From Chromatiaceae bacterium (GTDB lineage: Bacteria > Pseudomonadota > Gammaproteobacteria > Chromatiales > Chromatiaceae): a stretch of 62,595 nt of DNA. Made by a program: the position numbers and the translations under genes. The stretch covers positions 28,942-91,536 of the forward strand of contig JACDZG010000011.1 in NCBI GenBank assembly GCA_013426805.1. The letters run 5' to 3'. Shown in pieces: positions 36,932 to 45,893 of the stretch. The notes under the pieces are model-generated. The model searched no databases. It was given only the letters and a program-made list of their open reading frames with translations, and was not told the origin of the DNA. The stretch's first letter is position 1, and each line of letters starts with the position of its first letter.

Positions 36932-37096
36932 ATGGCCGACACTATTGCAAAGCCGAAGAATCCGGAAGACGATTGGAAGATCTGGCTGGTTGTCAATCCT
37001 TCCACTTGGCTGATTCCGTGGCTGCTCACCGTGCTCGTAATCGCGATTGCGGTTCACATGGTTGTTCTGTCTATGCCTGGTCTGGCGTGGGCCTGA
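36932..37096 (+). CDS. pucA: LH2 alpha polypeptide, cassette 2 second copy
   Basis: 54 residues ([24 protein letters not shown]...). The helix continues to [17 protein letters not shown], with Trp 11 residues after the pigment-ligand His. It lacks the tail. The helix has diverged from the cassette 1 copy much more than the N-terminal part. Confidence 0.94.
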   Translation: MADTIAKPKNPEDDWKIWLVVNPSTWLIPWLLTVLVIAIAVHMVVLSMPGLAWA

Positions 37097-37113
37097 TCGA
37101 CTGGAACTGATTG

Positions 37114-37489
37114 AGACCATCCGGATGATGGTCTTGTGACGCACAGATGATTTGTTGATCTGTCTGAGGTATCAAGGAACAACGTCTTTTTCGACGGTTA
37201 TACCAAAGGCTTGAAAAAGCCAGCGTCATCTCGGCCCGTCTGTCTGACCTGTTTGTCACTGATTTTCAGTAACAACGGGTTTGATTGGCGGGCCGATCTC
37301 GTTTTTGACCATGGCAATCCACAAGAGCCAGCGCTTAGTCGTATTCCAGACGGCAACTGCTGCAAGAGCACCTCCGTCTACGCGAAATACGGTCTCCTAA
37401 GCGTACGCCCGTCCCCGCCTCAGGTTCCCTACAGTTGACCATTTCCAGTTCAGCGTCAACACCGCCGATGTAGTCATCTACATCGGCGG
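37114..37489. terminator. Hairpins between LH2 cassette 2 and pucC
   Basis: A stem AGACCATC/GATGGTCT lies at 37114-37134, 17 bases after the last pucA. A stronger stem with 12-base arms CCGCCGATGTAG (37462-37473) and its complement (37478-37489), loop TCAT, lies 50 bases behind the pucC stop on the opposite strand. The latter can act for both convergent units. No gene is seen in 37097-37538. Confidence 0.6.
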
Positions 37490-37538
37490 GCCGCCAACGC
37501 GCTTGATCCTCTGAGCAGATTGAAGAGTCCGCCGGGTG

Positions 37539-38966
37539 CTAGGGCATCTGATCCAGACCGATCCGCGTCTTGCTCGCGACAGCGCGTGTCATTGGGCGCA
37601 AAGCGAGCGGTAGGATCGCCGGAAGCGTCGCAAGCAACAACAGGATTTCCAGAGCGTAGACAACGCCATAACCTAGAGCGGGTGCGCTTATCTCCGCGCC
37701 GATCGTCTCATTTCCTGCGATAACGACCACCAGATCCCGAAGCGCACCACCGATGGCAATCGCGACTCCTGCCGCGGTTGCTTGCACCGCACCCCAGGCC
37801 CCGAGCGCGAGCCCACTGTGTCCGCCCTCGGCTAAGCCCATCGCGGCGGTCAAGGTTCCCACCGCGAACAGGCCTCCCCCGAAGCCAATAAGCGCAGCCC
37901 CGAAGCGGAAGGTCCAAGTCGAATCCATCGCAGCGGCTGCGATGACCGCACCGAACGCCAGGACGCCGATCAGTACCCCAAGCGTTGCGACACGATGCGG
38001 ATCCCCTCCGCGTCCGAGCACCCGGCCAGCAAGTACGAAAGCGATCAAGGTCCCTCCCGCGAGAATGGCTGTCAGGGCCGTGGTCTGTGAAACACTCAAG
38101 TGCAGGACCTGACCACCGAAAGGTTCGAGCAGAATGTCCTGCATGCTGAATCCCGCCGTACCCAGACCCACCGCGAACAACAACCGACTGGAACGACCCC
38201 CTTGCATAAAATCACCCCATGCGTCACGGAAACGCGGACGCTCCGGCGGCGCCTCCGCACGCTTCAGGTCGATCACTTCCTGTTTCCACAAGGCGATGAT
38301 GTTGAGGAAGATGGTAGCGAGCGCCGCACCCTGGAGGACCTGAATCAGTTTTCCCTCATTGAAATCAGCTAATAACCAACCGAATAGCAGCGCGCAAAAG
38401 ACCATGCCGAGCAACAGCGTGACATAGAGCAAAGCGACCACACGCGGGCGGGTGTGCTCAGGCGCCAGGTCGGTCGCCAGTGCCAACCCGGCGGTCTGTG
38501 TGGTGTGCAATCCCGCGCCAACCAAGAGAAATGCCAAGGCGCCGAACACCTCGCCAAGAACCTGCAGCTGATTACTCTCGTCTGCCAGGAGGACTAACGC
38601 GAAAGGCATAAACGCGAAGCCACCGAACTGCAGGAGTGTTCCCATCCACAGATACGGCACCCGCCGCAACCCGAACGCAGAGTGGTGGTAATCCGACCGA
38701 TGCCCGATCAGTGCACGTAACGGGGCGAATACCAGCGGCAAGGACACCATCAAGGCGACCAGCCAGGCCGGCACATCCATTTCAACCACCATGACGCGAT
38801 TGAGGGTGCCATTTAGCAGGACGACAGCCATACCCACCGCGACCTGGAACAACGAGAGTCTGAGCAGGCGCGCCAGTGGCAGATCCGCGGTGGCAACATC
38901 GGAAAACGGGAGGACCCGCGACAGGAATAGGCTCCAGGCGCGGGCAAGTTCTTCATTTTGGTTCAT
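37539..38966 (-). CDS. pucC: PucC/BCD-type light-harvesting assembly protein
   Basis: 475-residue twelve-helix protein of the BCD subfamily of major facilitators, needed for LH2 (or LH1, as LhaA) assembly and probably bacteriochlorophyll delivery. Conserved parts are NGTLNRVMVVEMDVPAWLVALM, LRALIGHRSDYHHSAFGLRRVPY and GFSMQDILLEPFGGQ. It is convergent with the LH2 cassettes, which favours a PucC role over LhaA. Confidence 0.9.
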   Translation of the reverse strand: MNQNEELARAWSLFLSRVLPFSDVATADLPLARLLRLSLFQVAVGMAVVLLNGTLNRVMVVEMDVPAWLVALMVSLPLVFAPLRALIGHRSDYHHSAFGLRRVPYLWMGTLLQFGGFAFMPFALVLLADESNQLQVLGEVFGALAFLLVGAGLHTTQTAGLALATDLAPEHTRPRVVALLYVTLLLGMVFCALLFGWLLADFNEGKLIQVLQGAALATIFLNIIALWKQEVIDLKRAEAPPERPRFRDAWGDFMQGGRSSRLLFAVGLGTAGFSMQDILLEPFGGQVLHLSVSQTTALTAILAGGTLIAFVLAGRVLGRGGDPHRVATLGVLIGVLAFGAVIAAAAMDSTWTFRFGAALIGFGGGLFAVGTLTAAMGLAEGGHSGLALGAWGAVQATAAGVAIAIGGALRDLVVVIAGNETIGAEISAPALGYGVVYALEILLLLATLPAILPLALRPMTRAVASKTRIGLDQMP

Positions 38967-39229
38967 GGACGAATGATCGCAATTCGGCTATTGCCAAGAA
39001 AATGTCCGCATCTCTCGATAACCACAGGTCCAAGCCTCGCGAAGGCCATGCGCAACACAACGGCCTGGAGCTACCACGCAAGCGGGAGGGTCGATCGGTT
39101 CGAGAGAGCGGGTCCGAGTGAGGCAGAGTCACGGAGAGAACCAGTCGCTGCCCTAGACTCGAATTGTACGACGATACGCCGTCCCCTACTGGACCAGTTT
39201 AGGAAGACGCTAATGACTTCCCTGTATTT

Positions 39230-39256
39230 CAGGCGGGCTCTTGGTGAGCCCGCCTG
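39230..39256 (-). terminator. Terminator hairpin behind cytochrome b561; gap 38967-39280
   Basis: Perfect 11-base arms CAGGCGGGCTC and GAGCCCGCCTG around a 5-base loop, 25 bases behind the stop of the 39281 gene. The remaining part of the gap carries no gene; it should contain the pucC promoter, but no TGT-N12-ACA site was found there. Confidence 0.65.
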
Positions 39257-39280
39257 GACAGCGCGCGCTACGGACAGTCT

Positions 39281-39832
39281 CTAAAAGAGGCTCATCCTGG
39301 AATTGACCTTGTCATGCGCGATCGCGCCATGCAGATAGGCTGCGGCGAGGTGGATCGCAACCAGGCCGAGCAACACCCAACCCACCACCATGTGGTAATG
39401 GAAGAATTGCTCACTCAACGCCTTGTTCTCGCTGACCAGTTGAGGTAAGGACCAGTCAAAGAACACCACTGGATATCCGCCGGCGATCGTACCGATCAGC
39501 CCAAGAATCGGCATGACGATCAACGCCAGGATCATCAGCCAGTGAATCAGCTTGCTTGGCAAACGCAGCAACATCGCCAACGGCGGGTCGTAGGGCGGAA
39601 CCCCCCCGCGTTTGCGCATGAAAAAGATGAATAAGGCCAGGACCAAGACCACCAACCCGAAACTCTTATGATACATATAGAGCATACTGGTGGTTTCCTT
39701 CCCGAACTGGGCTTCAAGCCCTTGGAAGCCGAAAAAATAGAAGAGCATGCCAACGCCAAGCAAGCCGAGCCCGGACAGGGCGATAGCCGCATGCACTAAG
39801 CGTCGAAAATAGCCGTAACGACTCGTCTGCAT
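39281..39832 (-). CDS. Cytochrome b561 family protein
   Basis: 183 residues, four membrane helices. Histidines suited to bind two hemes b are His14 (VHAAIALSG), His55 (YHKSFGL), His97 (IHWLMI), and His147 and His161 in the last helix. Members transfer electrons from quinol or superoxide in the inner membrane (CybB type). It stands alone between two long gaps. Confidence 0.85.
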   Translation of the reverse strand: MQTSRYGYFRRLVHAAIALSGLGLLGVGMLFYFFGFQGLEAQFGKETTSMLYMYHKSFGLVVLVLALFIFFMRKRGGVPPYDPPLAMLLRLPSKLIHWLMILALIVMPILGLIGTIAGGYPVVFFDWSLPQLVSENKALSEQFFHYHMVVGWVLLGLVAIHLAAAYLHGAIAHDKVNSRMSLF

Positions 39833-40474
39833 AAAAAACCTCCGAAAGCGTTTGGTGAACAGGCCAGCAACACCGACCCTTGCTTAGGCTAGCACGAATC
39901 GCTGTCATTATGCAGCCCTAATCGCTGTGAAAACGCGATTGCGATTGCAAAGCGGTCATCGAGCCGATCGCGGCGCATCAATAACAGGTTCACCGAATTT
40001 CCTACTAGTACTATTTATGTAAATAATAGGTTTTTCGCATTCTCAGCGGTTGCGATTCACCATAAGACGATCGATACATGCAACCCTGTTCGCGCGACCG
40101 AATTTCGAGTCTGCAGCAGCTCCTCGTAGACTGGCGGGACCTGGAAAGATCGACAGCGGCAAATGGATAGTTGGATGCGATGCCCCCTTCCCTGCCACGA
40201 TGAGAACAGTACCCTACCTATCCGGTCAGCCTGAGCCAGCCAACCGGGGTCCGGCAGCGACCCCGGTCAAACTGGTAATGCCGCAGACCGATCGGACTAC
40301 AATTCGCAGCCCCCCCCCACCCGGCCGTGCTTTCAATTTAGCCCAATGTGATACCAGGGTCTGTTGGGGACAACCGGCGCTAGCGACTGTGCCTACATCG
40401 AATACTGAGTAAGCAAGAAGGCTGAGACAACCCACGACCACGCAACCATCGCCGAGTCATCGCCATCACGGCTG
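39833..40474. other. Intergenic region, AT-rich tract, no gene seen
   Basis: About 640 bases. A markedly AT-rich tract is at 39995-40040. The open frame at 40050-40412 has no ribosome site, no family character and a poor composition, so it is not called. Confidence 0.45.
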
Positions 40475-41005
40475 CTAACCGCCCGATGCCAAATTCCGCT
40501 TATAAACGATCCAGGTGGCCAGGAGCGCCAACGGGATGGTTACCAGGTAAATCGAGAACTGGTCAAGGTACCCTAGTCCCACTGCAATCACGGCGAGCAT
40601 GCCGCCCAGCAGCATGAAGGTCCAGTCGAAGTGAACCCCGGCCAAGTAACAACTCAAGGCGAGAACCAACAGAGAATAATCTGCGGCGGGGCCTCGATCG
40701 GATACGCCGGCAGACTCGAACAGGAGAATGATATTGATCGCGACCAGTACCCCGACCCAGTGCAGGACCTGGGTGCCGACCATGCTCCACAGTGATTGCG
40801 CTTGATCGCGCGCGCGGAGGTAAGTTCTGGTGATACTGATCGCCGCATAAATCAACACGAGGGCGAGCCAGTAGTACCGACCACCGGTCTCCACGGCTTG
40901 CGACACCGCCGCGCCGAGGATCGCAAGCGCCAGCATGAAAACGAAGATCCAGAAGTCTGTTCGCGTGAGGGAAAATTTTCGCGAAACTGTCTTGCCATTC
41001 GACAT
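40475..41005 (-). CDS. Hypothetical five- to six-helix membrane protein
   Basis: 176 residues, mainly hydrophobic: helices near 18-36, 45-62, 78-97, 108-125, 130-146 and 150-168. A basic N-terminus starts MSNGKTVSRKFSLTRTD. No family is recognised. A CGGGAG ribosome site stands before the ATG. It is separated by 440 bases from parB downstream of its promoter side. Confidence 0.5.
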   Translation of the reverse strand: MSNGKTVSRKFSLTRTDFWIFVFMLALAILGAAVSQAVETGGRYYWLALVLIYAAISITRTYLRARDQAQSLWSMVGTQVLHWVGVLVAINIILLFESAGVSDRGPAADYSLLVLALSCYLAGVHFDWTFMLLGGMLAVIAVGLGYLDQFSIYLVTIPLALLATWIVYKRNLASGG

Positions 41006-41409
41006 GAATTATCTCCCGACAGGGTTGATCAGTTATTGTGCGACCATGGGACATCATGGTGCCTTGTTCAACCGGACGGTGGGCGCGCAGATTTTCGGGA
41101 ACGACCAGGATAGAAATCCACGCACGCGCTACCGATCTCGCCGGTTGCAGCGCGATTGTATGCGCACCTTGGGGGGGCATGGGAATAGAAATCGTACGCG
41201 AGGTCGATCCGCTCAAGGTCTCCAGATCAAGCCCCATTTTTCAGGCGAGTAAGATTTGGTTTCCGGTAGATTGGCAGGCGGCAATGACGTTGTTGAATCT
41301 TTCATGGCGCAAGACATCGTCGTGGATCACCGGCCACTGTCGCGTTACGGATCAGGAAAAATCTGGAAATTAAGCAACTTTTTTAAATGTATTCATAGTG
41401 TTATATCAA

Positions 41410-41427
41410 AATTGTCAGTTGACAATT
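41410..41427. repeat. 18-bp palindrome by parB, possible parS; gap 41006-41443
   Basis: AATTGTCA-GT-TGACAATT, arms of eight bases, 17 bases after the parB stop codon. ParB proteins load at palindromic parS sites close to parAB, so it is a candidate centromere. It could also be a weak terminator. Surrounding DNA is AT-rich. Frames in the gap are not convincing. Confidence 0.42.
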
Positions 41428-41443
41428 GCATCCAAAAAGACGC

Positions 41444-42469
41444 CTAGACTCGTTTTCCTGGCGCGTAGTGTCGCTCTACCAAATCCTTGAGCGCATCCAA
41501 TACTTCTTCCTTGCTAGCCCCGGATCGTTCGTCAATCTGAACCAACAACCCCCCTCGTCCATGGCGACGCGCCACGACCAAAATCTTTCCGGTATCCTTC
41601 GCCGCTACCGTCGCCAGTGTTGCGGTACTCCTCGCCACCTTCGGCTCCACAGCAACCTGGGTGAGCGCACGAAACACTTCCTGGGCACCTGATTTTTCAG
41701 CTAGCCCCGCAAACTCCCTCGCCTTTTCCAGCACCACTGCACGCGTCTTGCCGACCAGCAACGGCTTGATCACCCGCGCCTGGTTGACGGTAACCTCCCG
41801 AACATCGCGTACTGCCTCCAGAATAACCGGGTCCAACCTCGCCAGATCCAAATAGCGACTCAGCCAGCCCTCAGAGCGTTCAAGGTTCATCGCCATCTGC
41901 TTCTGGCTCCCTTCATAATAAAGATCCAGCGCCTGAAGGTAGTCTACTGCCCGCTCATAATCACTCAGATCCTCCCGATGTCGATTCTCTACGTCTGAGA
42001 GACGGAACGCCTCCAGATCGTTCAGTTCACGCTCTTCAACCAAAAACTCGTACTTCAGGAATCGGGCTGTCCAGTGCCGTCGTGCCCCAGAGATCACCTC
42101 ATAATCGAACGGCATGCCGTCCGTCACCCGTCGTACAATTGCAGGAAATTCTTGTCCCCCTTGTTGCCTGAAACCCTCAATGAGATCCGCACAAGACTCG
42201 GGCGAAAGAAGATCGTAACGACGATTGTGCCGCGTCCAGATTCGGCACCGATTCGGATCGACGCGCCGCACCACCCGTGTCACCTTCTTGCCGGATGAGA
42301 CCTCCCAAATCGCTCCCTCGCGTCCCGCAAGTATTCCTATCGAAGACCCGGACTGTTGAGCCCGCAACGGCGGAACCTGCTCCGGGACCTGAGCGTCTCC
42401 CCCGTCGACGTCTGTTCTTTTCGCCAACGCCTTGAACATCTCACCTGTTGACCCTTTCGCTGCCATCAT
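41444..42469 (-). CDS. parB: Plasmid partition protein ParB
   Basis: 341-residue ParB/RepB-type protein. Residues 75-175 include a ParB-N-like region with the motif GARRHWTA near residue 128 (GERR-like box) and ENRHREDLSDYERA near residue 160. The helix-turn-helix region KQMAMNLERSEGWLSRYLDLARLD follows near residue 185. It should bind parS and be positioned by ParA. It starts 18 bases behind parA. The sequence is of the plasmid type, not the chromosomal Noc/Spo0J type. Confidence 0.88.
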   Translation of the reverse strand: MMAAKGSTGEMFKALAKRTDVDGGDAQVPEQVPPLRAQQSGSSIGILAGREGAIWEVSSGKKVTRVVRRVDPNRCRIWTRHNRRYDLLSPESCADLIEGFRQQGGQEFPAIVRRVTDGMPFDYEVISGARRHWTARFLKYEFLVEERELNDLEAFRLSDVENRHREDLSDYERAVDYLQALDLYYEGSQKQMAMNLERSEGWLSRYLDLARLDPVILEAVRDVREVTVNQARVIKPLLVGKTRAVVLEKAREFAGLAEKSGAQEVFRALTQVAVEPKVARSTATLATVAAKDTGKILVVARRHGRGGLLVQIDERSGASKEEVLDALKDLVERHYAPGKRV

Positions 42470-42487
42470 TGACTCTCCACCAGAAAA

Positions 42488-43645
42488 TTACATTAGGCCC
42501 TGCGCCCGTAACGCCTTATGGTGACTTGGCCAAGTCGCTCGAATCAGACTCAGAATCTCGGCGTTTACCAAATCGAATAACATCGTTGCCCGGATCAACG
42601 TCTTCCGATTCGCGGACGTCTTCTCGAGTTCATAGACTGTCCTCATCATGACGCCCGCGTTGTCCACCGCCGCTGAGTCGTGCATTCGCGCCTTCATCAG
42701 GTAGGTCCCGAAACTCGCCTGGAGATGATCGGCTAACTGAATGTGCACAGGCTTCCCCTCGTTCACGCGCGTCATCAGCACTTTGACGAATTTCGAGCGG
42801 ACAATCCCTACCCGCTGCTCAATCATGCCCAAGGTCTCGTTGAGCATCTGGACAAAAGATACCGTGCTGTAAAAATCCAGCAAACCAAGAGACATCGGGA
42901 TGATCAGCGCATTGCTGGCGTAGAGCGCGTTCAAGCTGATCATGCCAAGCGAGGGGGGAGGGTCGATCACTACCACATCGAAACCCGCCGCGATGGTGTC
43001 GATTCCCTCTTTAAGCCGATCAAGCTTCGCAGTGCCTGAGGCCAGGGTGTACTCGGACCGATAGAGATGAAGATTGGACGGCACCAAATAGACGCCGTCA
43101 AAATAGGTTGCCCTCACCGAGTAGACCAAGTCGTCACGATCCCCCTCAAGAAACGGCAGAAGTGTTTCGTCCGGACTGAGGTCAGCCTCCGGGACATAGC
43201 CGAAAATTGCGGTGGCCGACGCCTGCGGGTCGCAATCAACCAACAAAACCCTGAGACCTTGTCGCGCAAGATACTGCGTCAGGTGTACCGCGGTCGTGGT
43301 CTTACCGGACCCACCCTTGAAAGATTGGCATCCAATAACCACCGGCTCCTCGTCAGTTGCCCGCTTCAGTCGGGTACCCAAAACATCACGTGCATCATTA
43401 ATCTGCGCGAGCGTATAGCCAATCCGTTTCCCGTTCGGCCCGATTTCCGGAGTAGCCAGCCGACCGTCGGCCTCTGCATCCCGGATCGTCTGATCACTCC
43501 GACCAATCAGTTCCGCCGCTTCGCGCATCGCGTAAAGGCGGGTGTCGCATTTCACATGATCGGGAGCCAGATTGTAGTCTTTGAGCTGCTCTCGCACGCC
43601 TTGGATCCGGTTCAGCAAATCCTCGATCGATCGCTTCGCACGCAT
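42488..43645 (-). CDS. parA: Plasmid partition ATPase ParA (type Ia)
   Basis: 385 residues. An N-terminal region with a MerR/HTH-like segment (YAMREAAELIGRSDQTIRDAE, near residue 38) is followed by a deviant Walker A box FKGGSGKTTTAVHL near residue 110 and a Walker B VVVIDPPPSLG near residue 225. The extra N-terminal DNA-binding domain is the mark of type Ia plasmid ParA, which also represses its own operon. The gene is divergent from the replication initiator across a short regulatory gap. Confidence 0.92.
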   Translation of the reverse strand: MRAKRSIEDLLNRIQGVREQLKDYNLAPDHVKCDTRLYAMREAAELIGRSDQTIRDAEADGRLATPEIGPNGKRIGYTLAQINDARDVLGTRLKRATDEEPVVIGCQSFKGGSGKTTTAVHLTQYLARQGLRVLLVDCDPQASATAIFGYVPEADLSPDETLLPFLEGDRDDLVYSVRATYFDGVYLVPSNLHLYRSEYTLASGTAKLDRLKEGIDTIAAGFDVVVIDPPPSLGMISLNALYASNALIIPMSLGLLDFYSTVSFVQMLNETLGMIEQRVGIVRSKFVKVLMTRVNEGKPVHIQLADHLQASFGTYLMKARMHDSAAVDNAGVMMRTVYELEKTSANRKTLIRATMLFDLVNAEILSLIRATWPSHHKALRAQGLM

Positions 43646-43654
43646 GCCTTTTTC

Positions 43655-43741
43655 TCTGTTAACAGATTTGGCCTAATTAGAACATTTTCCTCTATTTTGG
43701 CCAATCCAGGCTTGACGAAACCATCTGTTAATGTCTATCTT
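43655..43741. promoter_or_regulatory. Divergent parA/rep promoter region with TCTGTTAA sites
   Basis: A perfect palindrome TCTGTTAACAGA (43655-43666) lies 10 bases upstream of parA. The same TCTGTTAA occurs at 43724-43731, inside a TTGACG (43712) - 18 bases - TATCTT (43736) promoter reading toward rep. A related ACTGTTAAA is in the origin at about 45857. These may be operators for ParA or the initiator. Confidence 0.55.
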
Positions 43742-43773
43742 ATACACTGAAATTTCGAGATTTTTTGTTTATC

Positions 43774-44919
43774 ATGCTTGACGAGCCATCAGACGGCGCG
43801 CCCGTGGATCTAAAGCGGACTCTGGAACGTATCGAGCGCCAGGTGCGCGAACGTGCCGCCAAGCAAGCCCCTCCCTCATCGGCGGACGCCGTTGTCCCAC
43901 CGGCACCGAAGAGTCACCGGTCACGTCGACCCGGTAACGGTGCGCCGGCACAAAAAATCATCGCCCAGGCTAACGCCCGTTTGGAGCACTTTCTGCGTGA
44001 GCGCGGCGTGGAGCAATTCGAACTCTTCCCATCGGCTGAATATCCAACACCCCTGACGCGTCTTCCGCTTTTTCCGCCCGTGCAGCGCAGCACAGCCAGG
44101 GAGTTAGCCGCGGCAAGCGACTGGATTGCCCTTGAGTCTCGGTGGGACGGCGGCGGCGTATTCAAAGCCGGTCCAGCGCTGACTGTTTACGACGAGGACA
44201 CACTGTTTGGCTTGATGAACATGCGGCAACAGGGCATGAGCGGACCGGCCGACCGTCTGCCGATCCCAGCTCCGCCAACCGTGACCATGAGCGGGCTTGC
44301 ACCGGGCAATCAGGTACGTGTTCACGCCTTGTATTGCCTGGTGTCTCAGCTCGAGTCAGTCATTCAGGGCTACACTCCCCGGAAGGGATGGGGCGGCCGG
44401 GCCATCTCCAAGCGCCGTGAAAGTATGGAGAACCTGGCAGCGATCACGCTGAAATTCCAGAAACCCAAGGGCGCCGACGCCCTGCACGGCAAACCCATCC
44501 AACTGATCTTCATCGAGTACATCGCAACCGCTGAGGATGCCTGCTATTACGTGCAGTTTCATCCATTGGTATCGCAATGGCTGGAAGAGTACCGAACCTT
44601 CCTGGACTTCGACATCCGTCGGCAGTTGTCGCCTCTCGGCAAAGCGATGCACCGGTCACTCGCGAGTCAGCGCAGCAACCAGACCTTCTCGATCCCGCTT
44701 CCGGAGTTCTTTGCCAGCATCGGCGCTTTCGGTGAGTTACGTGACCGCAAACGCGAGGCGATACCGCAACTCCAGAAGCTCAAGGACCTTCAGTTTCTCA
44801 ACGCTTTCGCCATCTCCGGAACCGGCCGCAAGACACCCTGGATACTTGAAGTCACGTTTTTTTCCGAAGATGACGATTCCGGCACCGGTTCAGTTCGACC
44901 TGACAAGGAGTTGAACTGA
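43774..44919 (+). CDS. Plasmid replication initiator (RepA-like)
   Basis: 381 residues. No full family match is asserted, but the body (ALESRWDGGGVFKAGPALTVYDEDTLFGLMNMR, KFQKPKGADALHGKPIQLIFIEY, SIPLPEFFASIGAFGELRDRKREAIPQLQKLKDL) has the look of RepA_C/TrfA-type winged-helix initiators. Its place, divergent from parAB and just before iterons, supports the role. The first 70 residues are charged and Pro/Ala-rich. ATG 43774 or TTG 43765 may be the start. Confidence 0.75.
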   Translation: MLDEPSDGAPVDLKRTLERIERQVRERAAKQAPPSSADAVVPPAPKSHRSRRPGNGAPAQKIIAQANARLEHFLRERGVEQFELFPSAEYPTPLTRLPLFPPVQRSTARELAAASDWIALESRWDGGGVFKAGPALTVYDEDTLFGLMNMRQQGMSGPADRLPIPAPPTVTMSGLAPGNQVRVHALYCLVSQLESVIQGYTPRKGWGGRAISKRRESMENLAAITLKFQKPKGADALHGKPIQLIFIEYIATAEDACYYVQFHPLVSQWLEEYRTFLDFDIRRQLSPLGKAMHRSLASQRSNQTFSIPLPEFFASIGAFGELRDRKREAIPQLQKLKDLQFLNAFAISGTGRKTPWILEVTFFSEDDDSGTGSVRPDKELN

Positions 44920-45708
44920 ACCAGTGCCATGATTCTCGCCGCCGGACAGCACCGTCTCGTTTCCCACGGAACTCTTTGGCATCGCCAACAAAGCACCGTC
45001 TACTTTCCCACGAAACTATCGTCCGTCGTCTGAGCGACTCACTCTTGCGCACGGTGACTTGCGCACGGTGGCTTCCACACGGCCTGGCGGATCTGCCGGG
45101 TGGCCTTGCGCCACTCACTGACGCCCGAACGTCACTCCATTGCAGAGACAAAGACGAAGACGACTTTTCTTTCAAAGTGTTACGCGACTTACTAACCCGT
45201 TCATTGGTCCCGCCAGCCCGTCCCTTTTCCCACTAAAGCCACTGACGACAGACCGAACCCACACCCCTGATCTCACCGGCCTCAAGCTCCGTCCGTTTTC
45301 CCACGAATTACACGCGTATCCGCCAGAGATACCCCCTCAAACTGCTTGCTTTGTCTTTCCCTTAAGCCGTCCTTTTTCCCACGGAGCAACACAACGCGCA
45401 GGCGTAGACTCACCCGACAGCCTCGCGATCATTAGATCAACCAAGCAAGGTGTACACGATTCGACAAAGTCCTTGTCTGTTTCCTTACAATAGAATTGAT
45501 AAATTCTAAAAACAGTGGCTTCGTTGTTTCGAGCCTCGAACCAGCCGCATGATCCAGTCACCAGCGCCGTTCAGATGCCGTCGCGATTCAACCTTCGCAG
45601 GACCTCATGACCCGGGTCCGCACCGCAGCGTCCAAACATCCAACGCCGTCATCCGCCCAACGACCTCCGCCCTTTTTCCCACGGAGCAATCGCTTTGGGA
45701 CCAGTCAC

Positions 45709-45717
45709 TTATCCACA
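45709..45717 (+). promoter_or_regulatory. DnaA box in the origin
   Basis: TTATCCACA, identical to the strong DnaA consensus, placed seven bases before the tight iteron array. It implies use of host DnaA for opening. Confidence 0.8.
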
Positions 45718-45723
45718 GCACCA

Positions 45724-45830
45724 CCGTCCACTTTCCCCCGGACCACCGTCCTTTTTCCCCGTAAACGCCGTCCTTTTTCCCACGATACCCCGTCCTCTTT
45801 CCCACGGAATGCCGTCCTCTTTCCCACGGA
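45724..45830 (+). repeat. Tight iteron array, five copies at 22-bp period
   Basis: Copies start at 45724, 45746, 45768, 45790 and 45812, exactly 22 bp apart (two helical turns). The consensus is CCGTCCTTTTTCCCACGGA; the last two have CTCTTT in place of CTTTTT. Spacing on one face of the helix fits cooperative binding by the initiator. Confidence 0.88.
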
Positions 45831-45893
45831 AGAATCGGAAATTTTTCTGTAACAAACTGTTAAAATTGAACTTTTTTTCTTCGGTTGACGCTC

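Noticed and set aside
40050-40412. Open frame of 120 codons in the b561-membrane protein gap
   Set aside because: No ribosome site, no hydrophobic or domain pattern, low-complexity proline-rich end; likely chance in GC-rich DNA.
41038-41373. 111-codon plus-strand frame upstream of parB region
   Set aside because: Composition is random-like, no ribosome site, and it overlaps the start region of the 40475 gene.
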